Assembly: GCA_022316685.1 (NCBI GenBank)
Contig: JAKJHU010000076.1
Span: forward strand, 62,001-126,000
DNA length: 64,000 bases
Direction: 5' to 3'
Source: Progne subis subis
Lineage: Eukaryota > Chordata > Aves > Passeriformes > Hirundinidae
Made by a program: the position numbers and the translations under genes. This document shows, piece after piece, positions 39,198 through 50,220 of the stretch. The notes beneath the pieces are model-generated. The model saw only the letters and a list, made by a program, of their open reading frames with translations. It was not told the DNA's origin and ran no database searches. Numbering within the stretch: the first letter of the stretch is position 1; each line of letters opens with the position of its first letter.

Positions 39198-39670
39198 CTT
39201 TGTTTTTAAGACATTGTTTCCTAATAGACTATGGCAGTTGAACTATATGGAAATACAATACGGAGAAAGAGGCCAGAAATAAGTTTCACTCAAAGAAAAG
39301 TTTTAAATGTGATTTATCTGAACAGCAAATATCATGGCTCAATGCACTACCTGCAATGCTAGTGCAACTCTATGGATCATTAAATATAGACTGTATTTGT
39401 GTTTGTTTTTTAGTCTTCACTCTTTTTGAGAACCTCCGTAATAGTGCTGTAACTGTGATTAACCCTTTCTTCTGCTTGTGCCCTTTCCTGCATTCTAATT
39501 AACCCATGGAGAGATAATCAGTGTCCTGATCAAAAGATAAGCAAATATATGTATAGGACTGGGACCAATGTCACTTGCAATTAAAAAAACCCCACAAATT
39601 GCCATCTCATTTAAAATTTCTCAATTGTACTTGTTATCTGAATATTACTCCCCTCAAATAATCTTAAAAT
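39191..39670. other. AT-rich noncoding DNA, no gene recognised
   Basis: Nothing recognised. Confidence 0.6.
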
Positions 39671-39825
39671 ATCACAGAATCACATAATAGTTGGGGTTGG
39701 AAGGGACATCTGGCAATTATAAGTTTCAACTCCCCTGCTAAAGCAGGTTCACCTAGATTAGGTGGCACAGGATCATGCCTAAGCAGATTTTTAATATCTT
39801 CAGAGAAAAGTTAGTTTCCATAATT
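39671..39825 (-). mobile_element. CR1 LINE fragment, 3' end, minus strand
   Basis: The plus strand begins 'tcacagaatcacataatag' and 'ttggggttggaagggac', followed by 'gctaaagcaggttcacctag' and 'tttttaatatcttcagagaa', the exact reverse order of the avian CR1 3' untranslated block. The copy is about 150 bases long and diverged. A (TATC)n microsatellite begins about 30 bases beyond its 5' side. Confidence 0.88.
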
Positions 39826-39853
39826 CTGAAACTTGATCCAAGTGAATTAACTT

Positions 39854-39894
39854 CATCTATCTATGTATCTATCTATGTATCTATCTATCTATCC
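39854..39894 (+). repeat. Microsatellite (TATC)n with TATG variants
   Basis: About ten tetranucleotide units of CTAT, two of them replaced by GTAT. It is a short tandem repeat. Confidence 0.92.
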
Positions 39895-42683
39895 AATCTT
39901 ATCTGTCTAATATCTGTGAAATTTTACACTACCTTCTTTGACATTTTGAAGTCCTAACAACTTTAGTCCTGCAAAGGAGCCTTTTATTACTGTTGATTCA
40001 GAATTAGCCACAGCTGAAGGCTCAGTTCAGAACTGTATTAGTGTAGCAAGTGGGTAGCCCAGTCCCAGTCTTTATTAATCTTTTCTCTTAAAGAAAGGAT
40101 AGTTATGCACTTTCATAAACCTGTAAAAGGGACAAAACTCTAGTTAAAGATGCATGCAACAGGGAATACCGTGCATTTCCCTTTTGGTTCACTGGTATTT
40201 ACTTGTGATATTTTCCTCTGCTACAAAGATAAAGAATTATATAAAATTTATTGTGAGATTTTTTCCAATGATTTTTCCTTAATTTTGAGATGTTTACCTT
40301 GAAAAATATTAGAAATGTTGCACATTGTATTACAATCTTCTGTATATTTTCCCCAATTTTTTTTCTTATGTACCTTAAATAGGGCATTATAAAGAAAGAC
40401 AAAGATAAGTGAAAATAAAAAGGAATCAATATATCTTTACGTAAGGGTTTATAGAAGGTACTTGAGAGCACAAGGGCTATATGGTACTTGGAAGAAGTGA
40501 GAGTAACACTGGAATATTATAAAAATATGGAAATAAAGGAAGTTCAAATTAACAATTTTAGTCTTAGATGGAGTAAAAAGAATCAGCAAAGATACTTTCT
40601 TCTGCAGTTAGGCTATATTTTATCTTACTTCACTATGTATATTTTAGTGTTAAAACATTGTCTCAGATGGCTCAGGAATATAAATCTTAAAATTAATGTT
40701 TCTGTGCTAAAGAGTTGCCAATGATATTATGTGTATATGTATATGTTGAAGACTGGTCAAATGTTTCACCACCAGGGATGTTTTTTTCCCAGCAGGATTT
40801 AAGTAATATTAATAGAGCAAGAGAAATACTTCATTGTCCTATAACATGCTCTGGTGAAACTATTCAGGCTGCCAAACCAATGCTGAGTATGTGGGAAATG
40901 TGTGTTTTTGAAAACAACACACAAAAGTATTCAAGAAAAAAGAATGTCTTTAGTTATATGCAGATGAGGAGTGTGCTCAGAATAAGCATGAACATTCTGC
41001 AAGACCAAGGAGAAGTTCTTGTTTTACTACTTTCCCATAGCATTGGCCGGGCACGACTCTGCTCCAGATTGTCAGATTGCATCGAACATTACAACTGCAG
41101 TAATGGTAAAGTTTGTTAGAAGGATACTTCACCAGACTAATAAAGGAGACTCTTTTTCAGCAGATTTTTTTCTTTGCTGATCAGGAAAATGGATGCCCCC
41201 ATAGAACAACATTCGGGGATTAGCCTGATTGGCAAAGGGAAGAAGTGTGGAAGAGCCAAGATATGTCTGATTACTTATTAATGGCAGTAGACAGCAGGAA
41301 TTCTTGTTTGCAGGACACATTCTCATTCTAACTAAGAAAAGATTTTTTGGCAAATACATTTTTCTCTTAAGATATATATTGACAATCTTGTTCCTATAAA
41401 ATAAAGAAGGATGCCAACCTTGCTTTTCAAAACACTTGTCTGGAATATGTTTGAAATTAAGATAATAGCTGCATTGCAGGGCTCAGCTAAAACAAATATT
41501 GCATTTTTTTATTAAGTTTATTCCCTGTGTATATCTATGCATTCACATAGAAACTAAAAATTTAGTACATCATAAAAACCTGAGCTGGAAATAATACAGT
41601 CTGGAATTAAATCAATGCATGTCCATTTTGATCTCACAGGTAAATTAATTTGTTAATTTCAGGAGAGTATTAAAAATTTTTATTTCATTAAAAAATCAGA
41701 AAATATTTATGTTTTACATAGTAAAATCTGCACATTATGAAAATGCTGTAAAAATCTTATCTATATTATCAGGTATATGGTTGTGGAAATTATACCTACT
41801 TGTGCTATGAATGAAACTGTGGCAATAAAGATCTAGTTCATCTTCTAAATAGATGAACATTGTCAGAGTAAAGCCTATTACTTTGTCCTTGATGTTGATA
41901 TAATATTCTTTGAAGTTTAAAAAGAAGAATTGAAAAGTGATTAAAAATAATGTCCCAGGCTTAAAATTTGCTTGTTGTGTACACTTTTTATGCTTACAAG
42001 AGCATATATTGCTCCATGAACCAATTTTCAGAAAAGTATTTTATTAAGAAGGTGTAATCTTCTATATTTATCTAAGGATCATATTTTCAATATAAAATGA
42101 AGTTCACAGCAGAATAAAGTGCGAGTACTTTTGCAACAGGGAGGCATTTGAACATTTTACCTCTCTGCTGGAACTTTTTAAAATTTTGCAAATTTTGCCA
42201 GAAAATAGAAACAACTTGACCAAAAGGGTAAAAAAGACAGATAAAAAGTCTTAGGGGAAGGAGAGGAAGGAATAAGACTGTGATAATGACACCAGCCTTT
42301 TTGAGAAACATGATGTCTAGAAAACCCACCTGCATGTTCTTCTCTTAAAGGTGCTTGCCATTATATTAGAAGGTGAGATTATTTAACAGGTAGGTCAGAT
42401 TTTCATCGATCTTCCTAAAATATTTAAGGACAATGCATGAAAGCATCTAACTGTGTATGCAAACCCACAGTTTTGTGTTATAGAAATAATTTCATGAATA
42501 TGATTTTTTTTGGGGGAGTATGCATGGTAAATCACTTCACATCAGTCCATACCTAATAACCTGATTATGTTTTTCTCAGGTATAACTGCTCGGTCAACTG
42601 CCATCTCCTTAAAACATCACACCTCTTTATTTTGCCATCTTTCCTGTCACAAGTGCATTTTTCTGAGGTAACTGTCATAAAGT
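39895..42683. other. AT-rich noncoding DNA, no gene recognised
   Basis: No supported gene or transposon. A 134-codon plus frame (40715-41119) has no recognisable domain; its Cys, Met and Ser-rich composition and isolated position do not argue for a gene. Confidence 0.5.
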
Positions 42684-42714
42684 TATACATACATACATAT
42701 ATATGTATGTGTGT
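42684..42714. repeat. Palindromic (CATA)n(TATG)n/(TG)n repeat
   Basis: CATACATACATATATATGTATG and a following GTGT form a self-complementary alternating purine-pyrimidine stretch of about 30 bases. Such sequence can extrude as a cruciform or adopt Z-DNA; it is otherwise an ordinary microsatellite. Confidence 0.85.
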
Positions 42715-44247
42715 AACCATAGAATATTTTAGGAAGCTCTAAGTATTTCATATCAGTGTTTCATGTTAGTCTTTTAAAACATTGCTTTCATAACAATAGG
42801 AAGAGCCCAAATCAAAAAACATCTAGCTAAATCTGTAAGCAATTTAGTTGCCTGCAAATTTTCAGAGTTTTCACTTTGTATTATTCAGTAATAGTGTCTG
42901 TATTATGTAGCACAGCATTAAAAAAGTTTAAAAAAAGAAATACGAAGTTAACAGTTACATTTAAAATTATAATAACTTGGAAGAATTTTTCAGTATGAGG
43001 TAAAATGCAGCAATACATCAAATAAACCAGAATAAATAAGGATCATGGCCTAAAACAGTATAAAATTTGATCCTAGAAAAAGCTCAGCTCATACAAAATA
43101 TGGCATGCAATGACCTGAAAAACAGATATTTAATGATATAAGTGCTTGGGAAAAAGACCATGATTTAAATAAAAGGTCAAATGTACAGCATTTTATAATG
43201 AGATACAGTTTCAGTGAGGGAAAACAAAACAACAAAAAATAAGCATGTTTCATTGAAAAGTGGGCGAGACCTATTAAGTGAAAATGCTGCACAAGTTAAA
43301 AAGGGATAAATTCTTGTATTATTAAATATTGGTGAAAATCCAGTAACAAAGATAAATATTAATTTTGCTTTTTTGAATATGGCATCAGGATTTTTGCCAC
43401 CCAGGCTTACAAGTACAGTTGAAGAATATATCTTTCTGAGAAACTATAATAGAAAGTGTACATGTATATAAGAAAATTATTTGTGAAATATAACTTTCTG
43501 GATAGCTTTCATGTTAGAGAATTTAGAAGATACACAGTAAAAGTTATCCTTAAACATTAAAAAAAATTGATGATAAAAAAGGAAAAAAAAAAAAAAAAGG
43601 AGGATATTCAAAAATATATTCTTTGGTATTTGATGAAGATTTTAGCCTGCTAAAGTGTTTCCTAAGTTTGTGTGGTCAGAATGTTTTCTTTGGAAATTAA
43701 AAAAAAGTGCTCTCTGAATTTAAATGACACAACTGCATTGCTTCTGCAATAGACACAGAAGATTCAGAGCTTACATTTTAGAGTCCATTAGAAATGTTGA
43801 AATATTTCACCTTGAAACGTATGTATTAATTCTCTTCCTCCACTTCCCCCTTCTTCCCAAATACATTAAAAATTCAAGAAGTTTGAAAGCAGTATTCTTG
43901 TGGCTATGCAAAAGCTTTTATTGGCAGCTTTTGCATATTCTCTTTAGCAAATGGATTTTTAAAATCTTAATGAACTCTGGATTTGTGACCCACCACTGTT
44001 ATTTCTGCTAAAGAAACAAACCATCTGGACAACACTTCTGTGGGTTTATTTGTATTTATTTAAATTAACAGCAGTGTATGTCATTTTCAACCATAACAAA
44101 CTCTTTCCATTCAGGTGAATTCTCTGAAGTCTTTAAATTTTATGGCTTGAAGCATTAAAGCTATAGTGAGCACATTGAAACAATTACACTGAAGTAAAGA
44201 TGATCATAAAACCAAGACTGTGTGCCTCTCATGTGAAAAGCACTCAT
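42715..44247. other. AT-rich noncoding DNA, no gene recognised
   Basis: Nothing recognised beyond an A16 run at 43583-43598. Confidence 0.6.
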
Positions 44248-44291
44248 GGAAAAAGAAGAAAGAGAAAGAGAAAGAAAGAAAGAGAAAAGAG
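44248..44291 (+). repeat. Purine tract (GAAA)n/(GA)n
   Basis: About 44 bases of G and A only, in irregular GAAA and GA units. Polypurine tracts of this kind may form triplex DNA. Confidence 0.88.
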
Positions 44292-44522
44292 ATGAAGGCC
44301 AAGGCAGAAGGGGACCAAAATCTGCTACTATATGCAACTGAGAGGAATACAATTTGGGGATATTTTGATGTTTTTTTACTTAGAATTAGGGTACTGACAC
44401 AGAATTAAGAACTGGTAAGGTAGTGCTGTGGGTACTTCTGCCCTTCATTTAATCTTCAGTTGTGTCACATTCTGAAAGTTTTCCATATCTTAAGCACTGG
44501 GATTTAGTATTCCCTGTCATAT

Positions 44523-44950
44523 TGTCTTGGTTTAAAGGAAAAATGTCTGCCAATGAAGGTGGAAACCCTCCTGGGGTGGAAAGGTGACAGCTCCCTCCAA
44601 ATTATTGTGACTTCAAAGATTACAGGGCTTCCAAGAAAAAATATGGGAAAAGGAAGAGCAGTTCTTTATTAGAACAGACAAATCTATGTAGCAAGACAAA
44701 ACAAACAACAAAACAAACAAACAAGAATACCAGAAATTTCCCTCCCGTTAAGCACTTTCCCTTTTGGTGTAGCTATGACCACATCTGTCAGGAGGTGCTG
44801 GTGGTTCTGGAGAGGCAGAGAGGCTGCAGTGACTTCCTCACTGCTTCAGAACTTCTCAAAAGGGAGCAAGAAAGTACAACACTTACTAGCTTAGCCACGT
44901 GATAGGGTTAAGATCCACTCTGGTGTAGATGAGCAGCAGTCAAATGAATA
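44523..44950 (-). mobile_element. ERVL-like LTR (old, incomplete), probably minus orientation
   Basis: From 44523 the plus strand reads TGTCTTGGTTTAAAGG, then 'aaatgtctgccaatgaaggt', 'ccaaattattgtgactt' and 'gggaaaaggaagagcagttc', an order of blocks I remember from songbird ERVL-type LTRs. CTTTATT at about 44662-44668 is the reverse of AATAAAG, which puts the LTR sense on the minus strand with its 3' end at 44523. An A/C-rich (CAAA)n patch at 44696-44723 lies inside. The far (5') boundary and target duplication could not be fixed; the end given is approximate. No gag, pol or env is present. Confidence 0.5.
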
Positions 44951-46271
44951 CAGTGGGATTAGCTCACAAAGGCAGAGTTTGGCTCCGAGAGACTAGTTTG
45001 TTTAGATAGGATACAGACAATTCAAATTACTACAGCCAGAATATCAGTCAATTCTTCTGTTTATCTAATCCAAGCCTCCAAACATTGAAAAATTCTCATA
45101 TCGGTCATCAAGTCACATTTCCAAAACAAGGAGGATTCAAATGTTGATCTGTTTTCATAGTTCAAATTATTTCCTAGGCTTTCTGATGCATTTTGTGGCT
45201 CAATTTCACCATCAAAAGCCATTATATAAAACAAACACAGCAAGATTAAAAAAAAACAAACAAACAAACAAAAAAACCCCCAAACATTTAGGTACTGAGT
45301 TTCCTGAGTTTCTAAAAGCAAGGATTCACTTAACAGATTGGCCTCTATTCTCAGTCCTGCATTTTGCTGGTTACTTGACAGGTTAACAACTGTTGCTGAT
45401 GATGCCCATAAGTCTGCATTTTGAAAAAGATGAAAATAGTCTACTTTCTTCTTCTAGTTCAACAAAAATAAAGACCATTCAAAACCATTTTTGCTCTACA
45501 GAAGGTGAATTGATCACAGAAAAAGAATAATTAGAGGCTTTGAATGGTCTTCCAGACATCTTTTACTGTCTTTTTCTGTAGTCTACACCCAATAATTAGA
45601 GGTGCTCCTTCTTTTGCCAAATAGGTGGTAGATTAACAGACCAAGTCAAGGCTAGACATTCCAGGGGCTGGTAATCTGCTTTCTTTGAGCTTGTATCTTC
45701 TCACAGAATCTCCAATACATGTTCATACTATTCTATGCTGTTTTTTTAGAGCCATCTGCTAGCCTAGATCAGATTTAGGAGATCAAATTTTAAATTTATA
45801 CCCTTGGTGCTGGTATTTCCCTTGTGGCCTATGTTAAAACTATGGATTATCTAGATACCTAGAAATTAGGCACTGATAATTGACAGTGAATTTATAGTCT
45901 TTCTCTCTTTTTCCTCTGCAGCCCTATTTAATATTCAATAAATAAAAATAAAGATCTTTGGCGGAAGTGCTTTCTTGCTTCGGTAATGAAAATAACAATT
46001 TCTTCAGGATTACTAAATATATATGGTTCATTTATACAAATAAATGAAACTTCCATATGCATAAAGCTATTACGTCTTGCTGCATTCCTTAGTGTAGTCA
46101 TTGCTTCATGCTTCAAATTAACAACCTTTCACATAGTTACTGCCAATATGCTCAAGGGTTTAAAATTAAAACTTTTTTGTAAATGTGAAAACCAGCAGAA
46201 ATGCTAAGTCTTGAGATAAAAATAGGTTTAAAAAAAATACACTGTATCATAATTTCATGCCCATTACTGCC
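44951..46271. other. AT-rich noncoding DNA, no gene recognised
   Basis: No gene is recognised. It contains an A/C-rich (CAAA)n tract at 45248-45285. The first part (44950-45060) may still belong to the LTR upstream. Confidence 0.5.
45248..45285 (+). repeat. (CAAA)n low-complexity tract
   Basis: A8 followed by about four CAAA units, A7 and C5. Confidence 0.88.
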
Positions 46272-46297
46272 TTTTTTTTTTTTTTTTTTTTTTTTTT
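46272..46297 (+). repeat. Poly(T) tract, 26 bases
   Basis: Uninterrupted T-run, closely followed by a TAATA-rich repeat. Confidence 0.9.
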
Positions 46298-46349
46298 GGT
46301 GGTTTTAATTAGTTGATTTGAGTTCAGTTGATCTTGTCTTTGCTCTGAG

Positions 46350-46411
46350 AATAATAATAATATAATAAATATAATAAATATAATATAATATAATAATATA
46401 AATATAATATG
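46350..46411 (+). repeat. (ATAAT)n/(TAATA)n AT-only repeat
   Basis: About 60 bases of only A and T in irregular AATAT, ATAAT and AAT units. Confidence 0.9.
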
Positions 46412-47190
46412 ATTAAAGTTTGACAGCTGCACTAATTTTTTGCTAACTCTGCTTTCCCACAGGCATCTCACTTAGGACTTCAGGTCTTGGCTATAATTCC
46501 ATGATCTGCTTTTCCTTCATAAAAATATGTATTCTAATGATGGGAAGATTTCCTATCCCACATGAATTCACATTATAAGCCTTTCTCCAGGGAAGATGGG
46601 ATGCTGAGTGATCTGCAAGCTGAAATGGATGAACTGCAAATGTTGAGGAAGGCATGCCAACCTTTTAGGACTACAGCAAAACTTGGAAGGAACAGAATGA
46701 GACTTTGGACATTTCAAGTCCTCCTTTAGGGAGAAGCCATCATAGACTTAAAAGATGTAAGCAAGTGTGTATGAGTAAGAAACACAAACCCCAATATAGT
46801 AAAATTAAATTGCTTATCCTTAAAAATCCCTGAATAATTTTTACTACATATATTTATATGCTTTCTAATTCTGACTCCTTTTCAGCTCAAAGCTCAAAAC
46901 TTTTACAGTATCTGTGATGCTTGAACATCTTGAATGTAAAAAAATTACTTGATGAAATCAATGATTGTTGCTGTGTGTTTTCTCTGACTAGAGAATGGAT
47001 CAGGAAGTGCACTGAAACTACGGCTTCATATACGTTGTTGCACTAAACATACTGTATAAATTCAGAAATAAACACCAGACTATTATTTGGATGTCATCGG
47101 ATTTTGGTACAGGGTCATAACATATAAAGTCCTTGTCACTCAAGAAGGGACCTTCAACAGGGCATGCCTCATCTCTGGAATGATCATCCC
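46412..47190. other. AT-rich noncoding DNA, no gene recognised
   Basis: Nothing recognised. Confidence 0.6.
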
Positions 47191-47194
47191 TTTG

Positions 47195-47358
47195 CTGCAC
47201 CCCACTGCCTGGCAGTGTTCAAGGCCAGATTGACAGGGCATTGGGTAATGTGGTCTAGGGAGAGGTGTCCCTGCCCATAGTGGGGTGCCAGGGCTGGAAC
47301 TAGATGATTTTTAAGATCCCTTCCAGTCCAAACCATTGAGTGATTCTATAATTCTATG
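47195..47358 (+). mobile_element. CR1 LINE fragment, 3' end
   Basis: Plus-strand blocks 'cagtgttcaaggccagattg', 'gtctagggagaggtgtccct', 'gggctggaactagatgattt' and a terminal 'tgattctataattctatgac' follow the CR1 3' region in order. The copy is about 160 bases, 5'-truncated, moderately diverged, and retains the octamer-like terminus. Confidence 0.9.
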
Positions 47359-50183
47359 ACACAAGGAAAGACTCTGAGGGTAGGTATTGTTCCTGGCTTG
47401 ACCCATGGTTCTGAGCTAATGAACTTTCAGAAGAAAGTATACTTTGTCTTTTGTTAACTCAAAGTAGATATGGGTTGAAGCAGCTATAAAACAGCATCAT
47501 AGCAGACGGACAATGATGAACTGTCTTACAATCTGTATGATCTTTAGCTACAGTTCTAAATTGAAATAGGAATTAGAGAGGAGAAACAAGAGCTCTGACA
47601 CATTATCAATAATTTTATTCATGGTTTACAAATGTGTATATGTTATACCTTCTTGCTGCATAAAACAACCTATTTTTAGTGAGAAAAAAATCTGCAGTTC
47701 AAATGAAGAAACCATCTTGCTTCCTGACTAAAATATTGGGCTACAACTGCAGTGGATCAATAATAAATTTTCAAAAGACTCCTGGTTTCTATGTCCTACC
47801 ATTCTTCTCAGATAAAAACTGCTGATTAAGAGTTTGATCTAACCTTTCTTACCCATGTGTAAGAAATGAGTATTTCAAGACAAAGACTTCTCAGGTGAAA
47901 GATGCTACAAATTGTCTGGATCATGAGCAACTTGCATCAAATGCAATCATATACAGACATGAAGATAGACCTTAAAGACTGTATGTCCTGAGCATTCTAT
48001 CCTTCTGGCGTGATGGGGGGGTTGTCAGCAAGCTATGAACCAGCACACTCACTCCAGCGTCTGGTTTTTCTTTCTTCATTTCTGACTTCCATCAGCTGAA
48101 ACATCAAATGCTTGCTCAGAATACTGCTACAGTTATGTAAAGCTTTTCAGGAAGCATCACTTCACACAGATGTTTAACCTCCAGGCCCTGAAAGGATAGC
48201 TCTGCCAGTTGCCAGGCTTGTCAATTAATTTTACATTGACAATCTTGCTAATATAGTTTGACACCGACAAGTTTCACAGCCAGCCAGCTACATTAGATAA
48301 ACAAGGTAGATGACTGCAGTTCACTGTAAGATACATCTGAACACATAGCACACTACAGCATGTCTCATAGGTAGCACTGCTCAGTTTCATATCAGCTACC
48401 ATCCCAGATGATAATAACTGCTAGTAAAATATTTTTTTTTTCTCACCTGAGCACTCTTCCCATATCTTTTGTGGTCATGTTACCACAAATGTGTTCAGGA
48501 AATATGAATATGAAATATGAAATATATCTGAATACTTGGCTTACAGTATGAAGCAAGATGATTGCTGCTGAGATATCCTTAAAATAAGTTTATTGAACCC
48601 GAGGCACCTCATTCAAATTCTGTCACCAAACTGGATGTAGCTTAGAGAAAAAGAACAAATATCTAGGGTTTGGAAGGAATTATTTACAAGAATACTTTAA
48701 ATAGGCTGGATATATGCAACTGGGCACACTAATGAGGAAGGTGTGATGAGGATATGATAATTGGCTAGAATTATCTAAAAAACAAAAGCAAATGCAACAG
48801 TAGCTGCAACATGAGGGAATGAAAGTAAATATTAGGTTAAAGTGTCAGCTTCACCAGATTAAAAAAAAAAAAATAAAAAATTAGAAAAAGAAACTATGAG
48901 CCAGTTGACCCAAGATAAATAAATTGATATTAACTGGAATATTTAGACAAAGACTGAATACAGCTTCAATCTGGAATCAAACATATACTGGCCTGTGAGC
49001 ACCTTTAAAGCTGTATGTCCTTGTCTCTATCATCAAATTCTGTGAGTCTCATTACAAAGAATTATTGTTTTGGTGTTTGAATGAGATTGAAAACTGCAGG
49101 GAAAAAAGAACTGTTGGAGATTTCTGTTTTTCTGTTTTCTCCCTCTTGCCTTATGAAACTGAATTAATTCTAACCAAAATTATCACTGTTAGAAATTATT
49201 TGAGCATACATAAAAGTTAAATTTCCCTTAAGATGTTAAATAACTATGAGTGTAGAGAAATGAGAAATACTTTCTTTTTGTGAGACTGAAGAAAAAAATT
49301 ATGACATTTTAAAACTGAATATTATAATGAATATAACTGAGTCTAGTGTAAAACCTATGAATTCAAATGTTCCCATAACTAACATCATTTATGAATTTGA
49401 CTGATAGCCTGATTTTGTGCTAGCTTTTCATGGTCATGTAGTGCTGCTGAGGGTGTAAGCTCCAGTATCTTTATATGTATATACTGATCATTATAAAGAA
49501 AAACAAAAAAGAAATATGACAGGATAACACAAATACTACAGGGTAGTACTGTATGTTCTGCATGCAAGAAAAACTATCTTTATTGGGCAGACTACTGTAA
49601 TCCTTAATCAAAGGGACAATCACTCCATAAGTGTCTTGAAACATCTGTAATTCATACTGTGAAACAGAAACATGATTTTTTTTAAAAAAAATCATTTTAC
49701 AGCAAGTAGGAGAGTCAGAATTATAATGTAAGCAAGTGGCCCTTTGGCCAGTGGTTAAGCAATTGAAGATTGCATTAGTACATGATACATGTTGATCATA
49801 ACAACATGGAACAGGCAGTTACAAAAAGAAAATACTATAAACAAAACCATAGATGTTTCCAATGAAAATACTGCTTATATATGCAAATATATTTGTTTCT
49901 GCCCCATCTTATCTTAGAGCATAGACTCTCAAGACAGAGACTGTAGTTCTGTTCAGCTCCTATGTATCATTTAATCCAGAGTTTTTCATGCAATGTTGAG
50001 CAACTAAAAACCTGCTGAAACACTTACTCCATAGATCTCTGTTGTGATAATGACACCCCCAATTTAACTTTTCAATTACCCAAGATAATGAATAATGTCA
50101 AAGCCCTCATCTACAACATATCCCTGAGCTGCAGGTTGGGGTCATTTATGTATCACAATGCAGCTCTGGTCTTTATCTCATTC
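47359..50183. other. AT-rich noncoding DNA, no gene recognised
   Basis: No gene or transposon is recognised. The 47990-48420 interval is less AT-rich and repeat-free, with a short inverted repeat at 48218-48242. A-runs lie near 48861-48873. Confidence 0.55.
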
Positions 50184-50220
50184 ATGATGATGATGATAAC
50201 AACAACAACAACAACAACAG
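50184..50220 (+). repeat. Compound microsatellite (ATG)n(AAC)n
   Basis: About five ATG units running into about seven AAC units. Confidence 0.92.

Noticed and set aside
40715..41119. 134-codon plus-strand open frame
   Set aside because: No family, no signal sequence or motif pattern, and no splice or promoter context; within chance expectation.
45961..46010. 'cttgcttcggtaa' near 45976, faintly like the start of U6 snRNA
   Set aside because: The match does not extend beyond about 12 bases, and no U6 internal box or terminal T-run follows.
39854..50220. Tandem repeats considered as a possible CRISPR-like array
   Set aside because: All are microsatellites with no unique spacers, and the genome is vertebrate.
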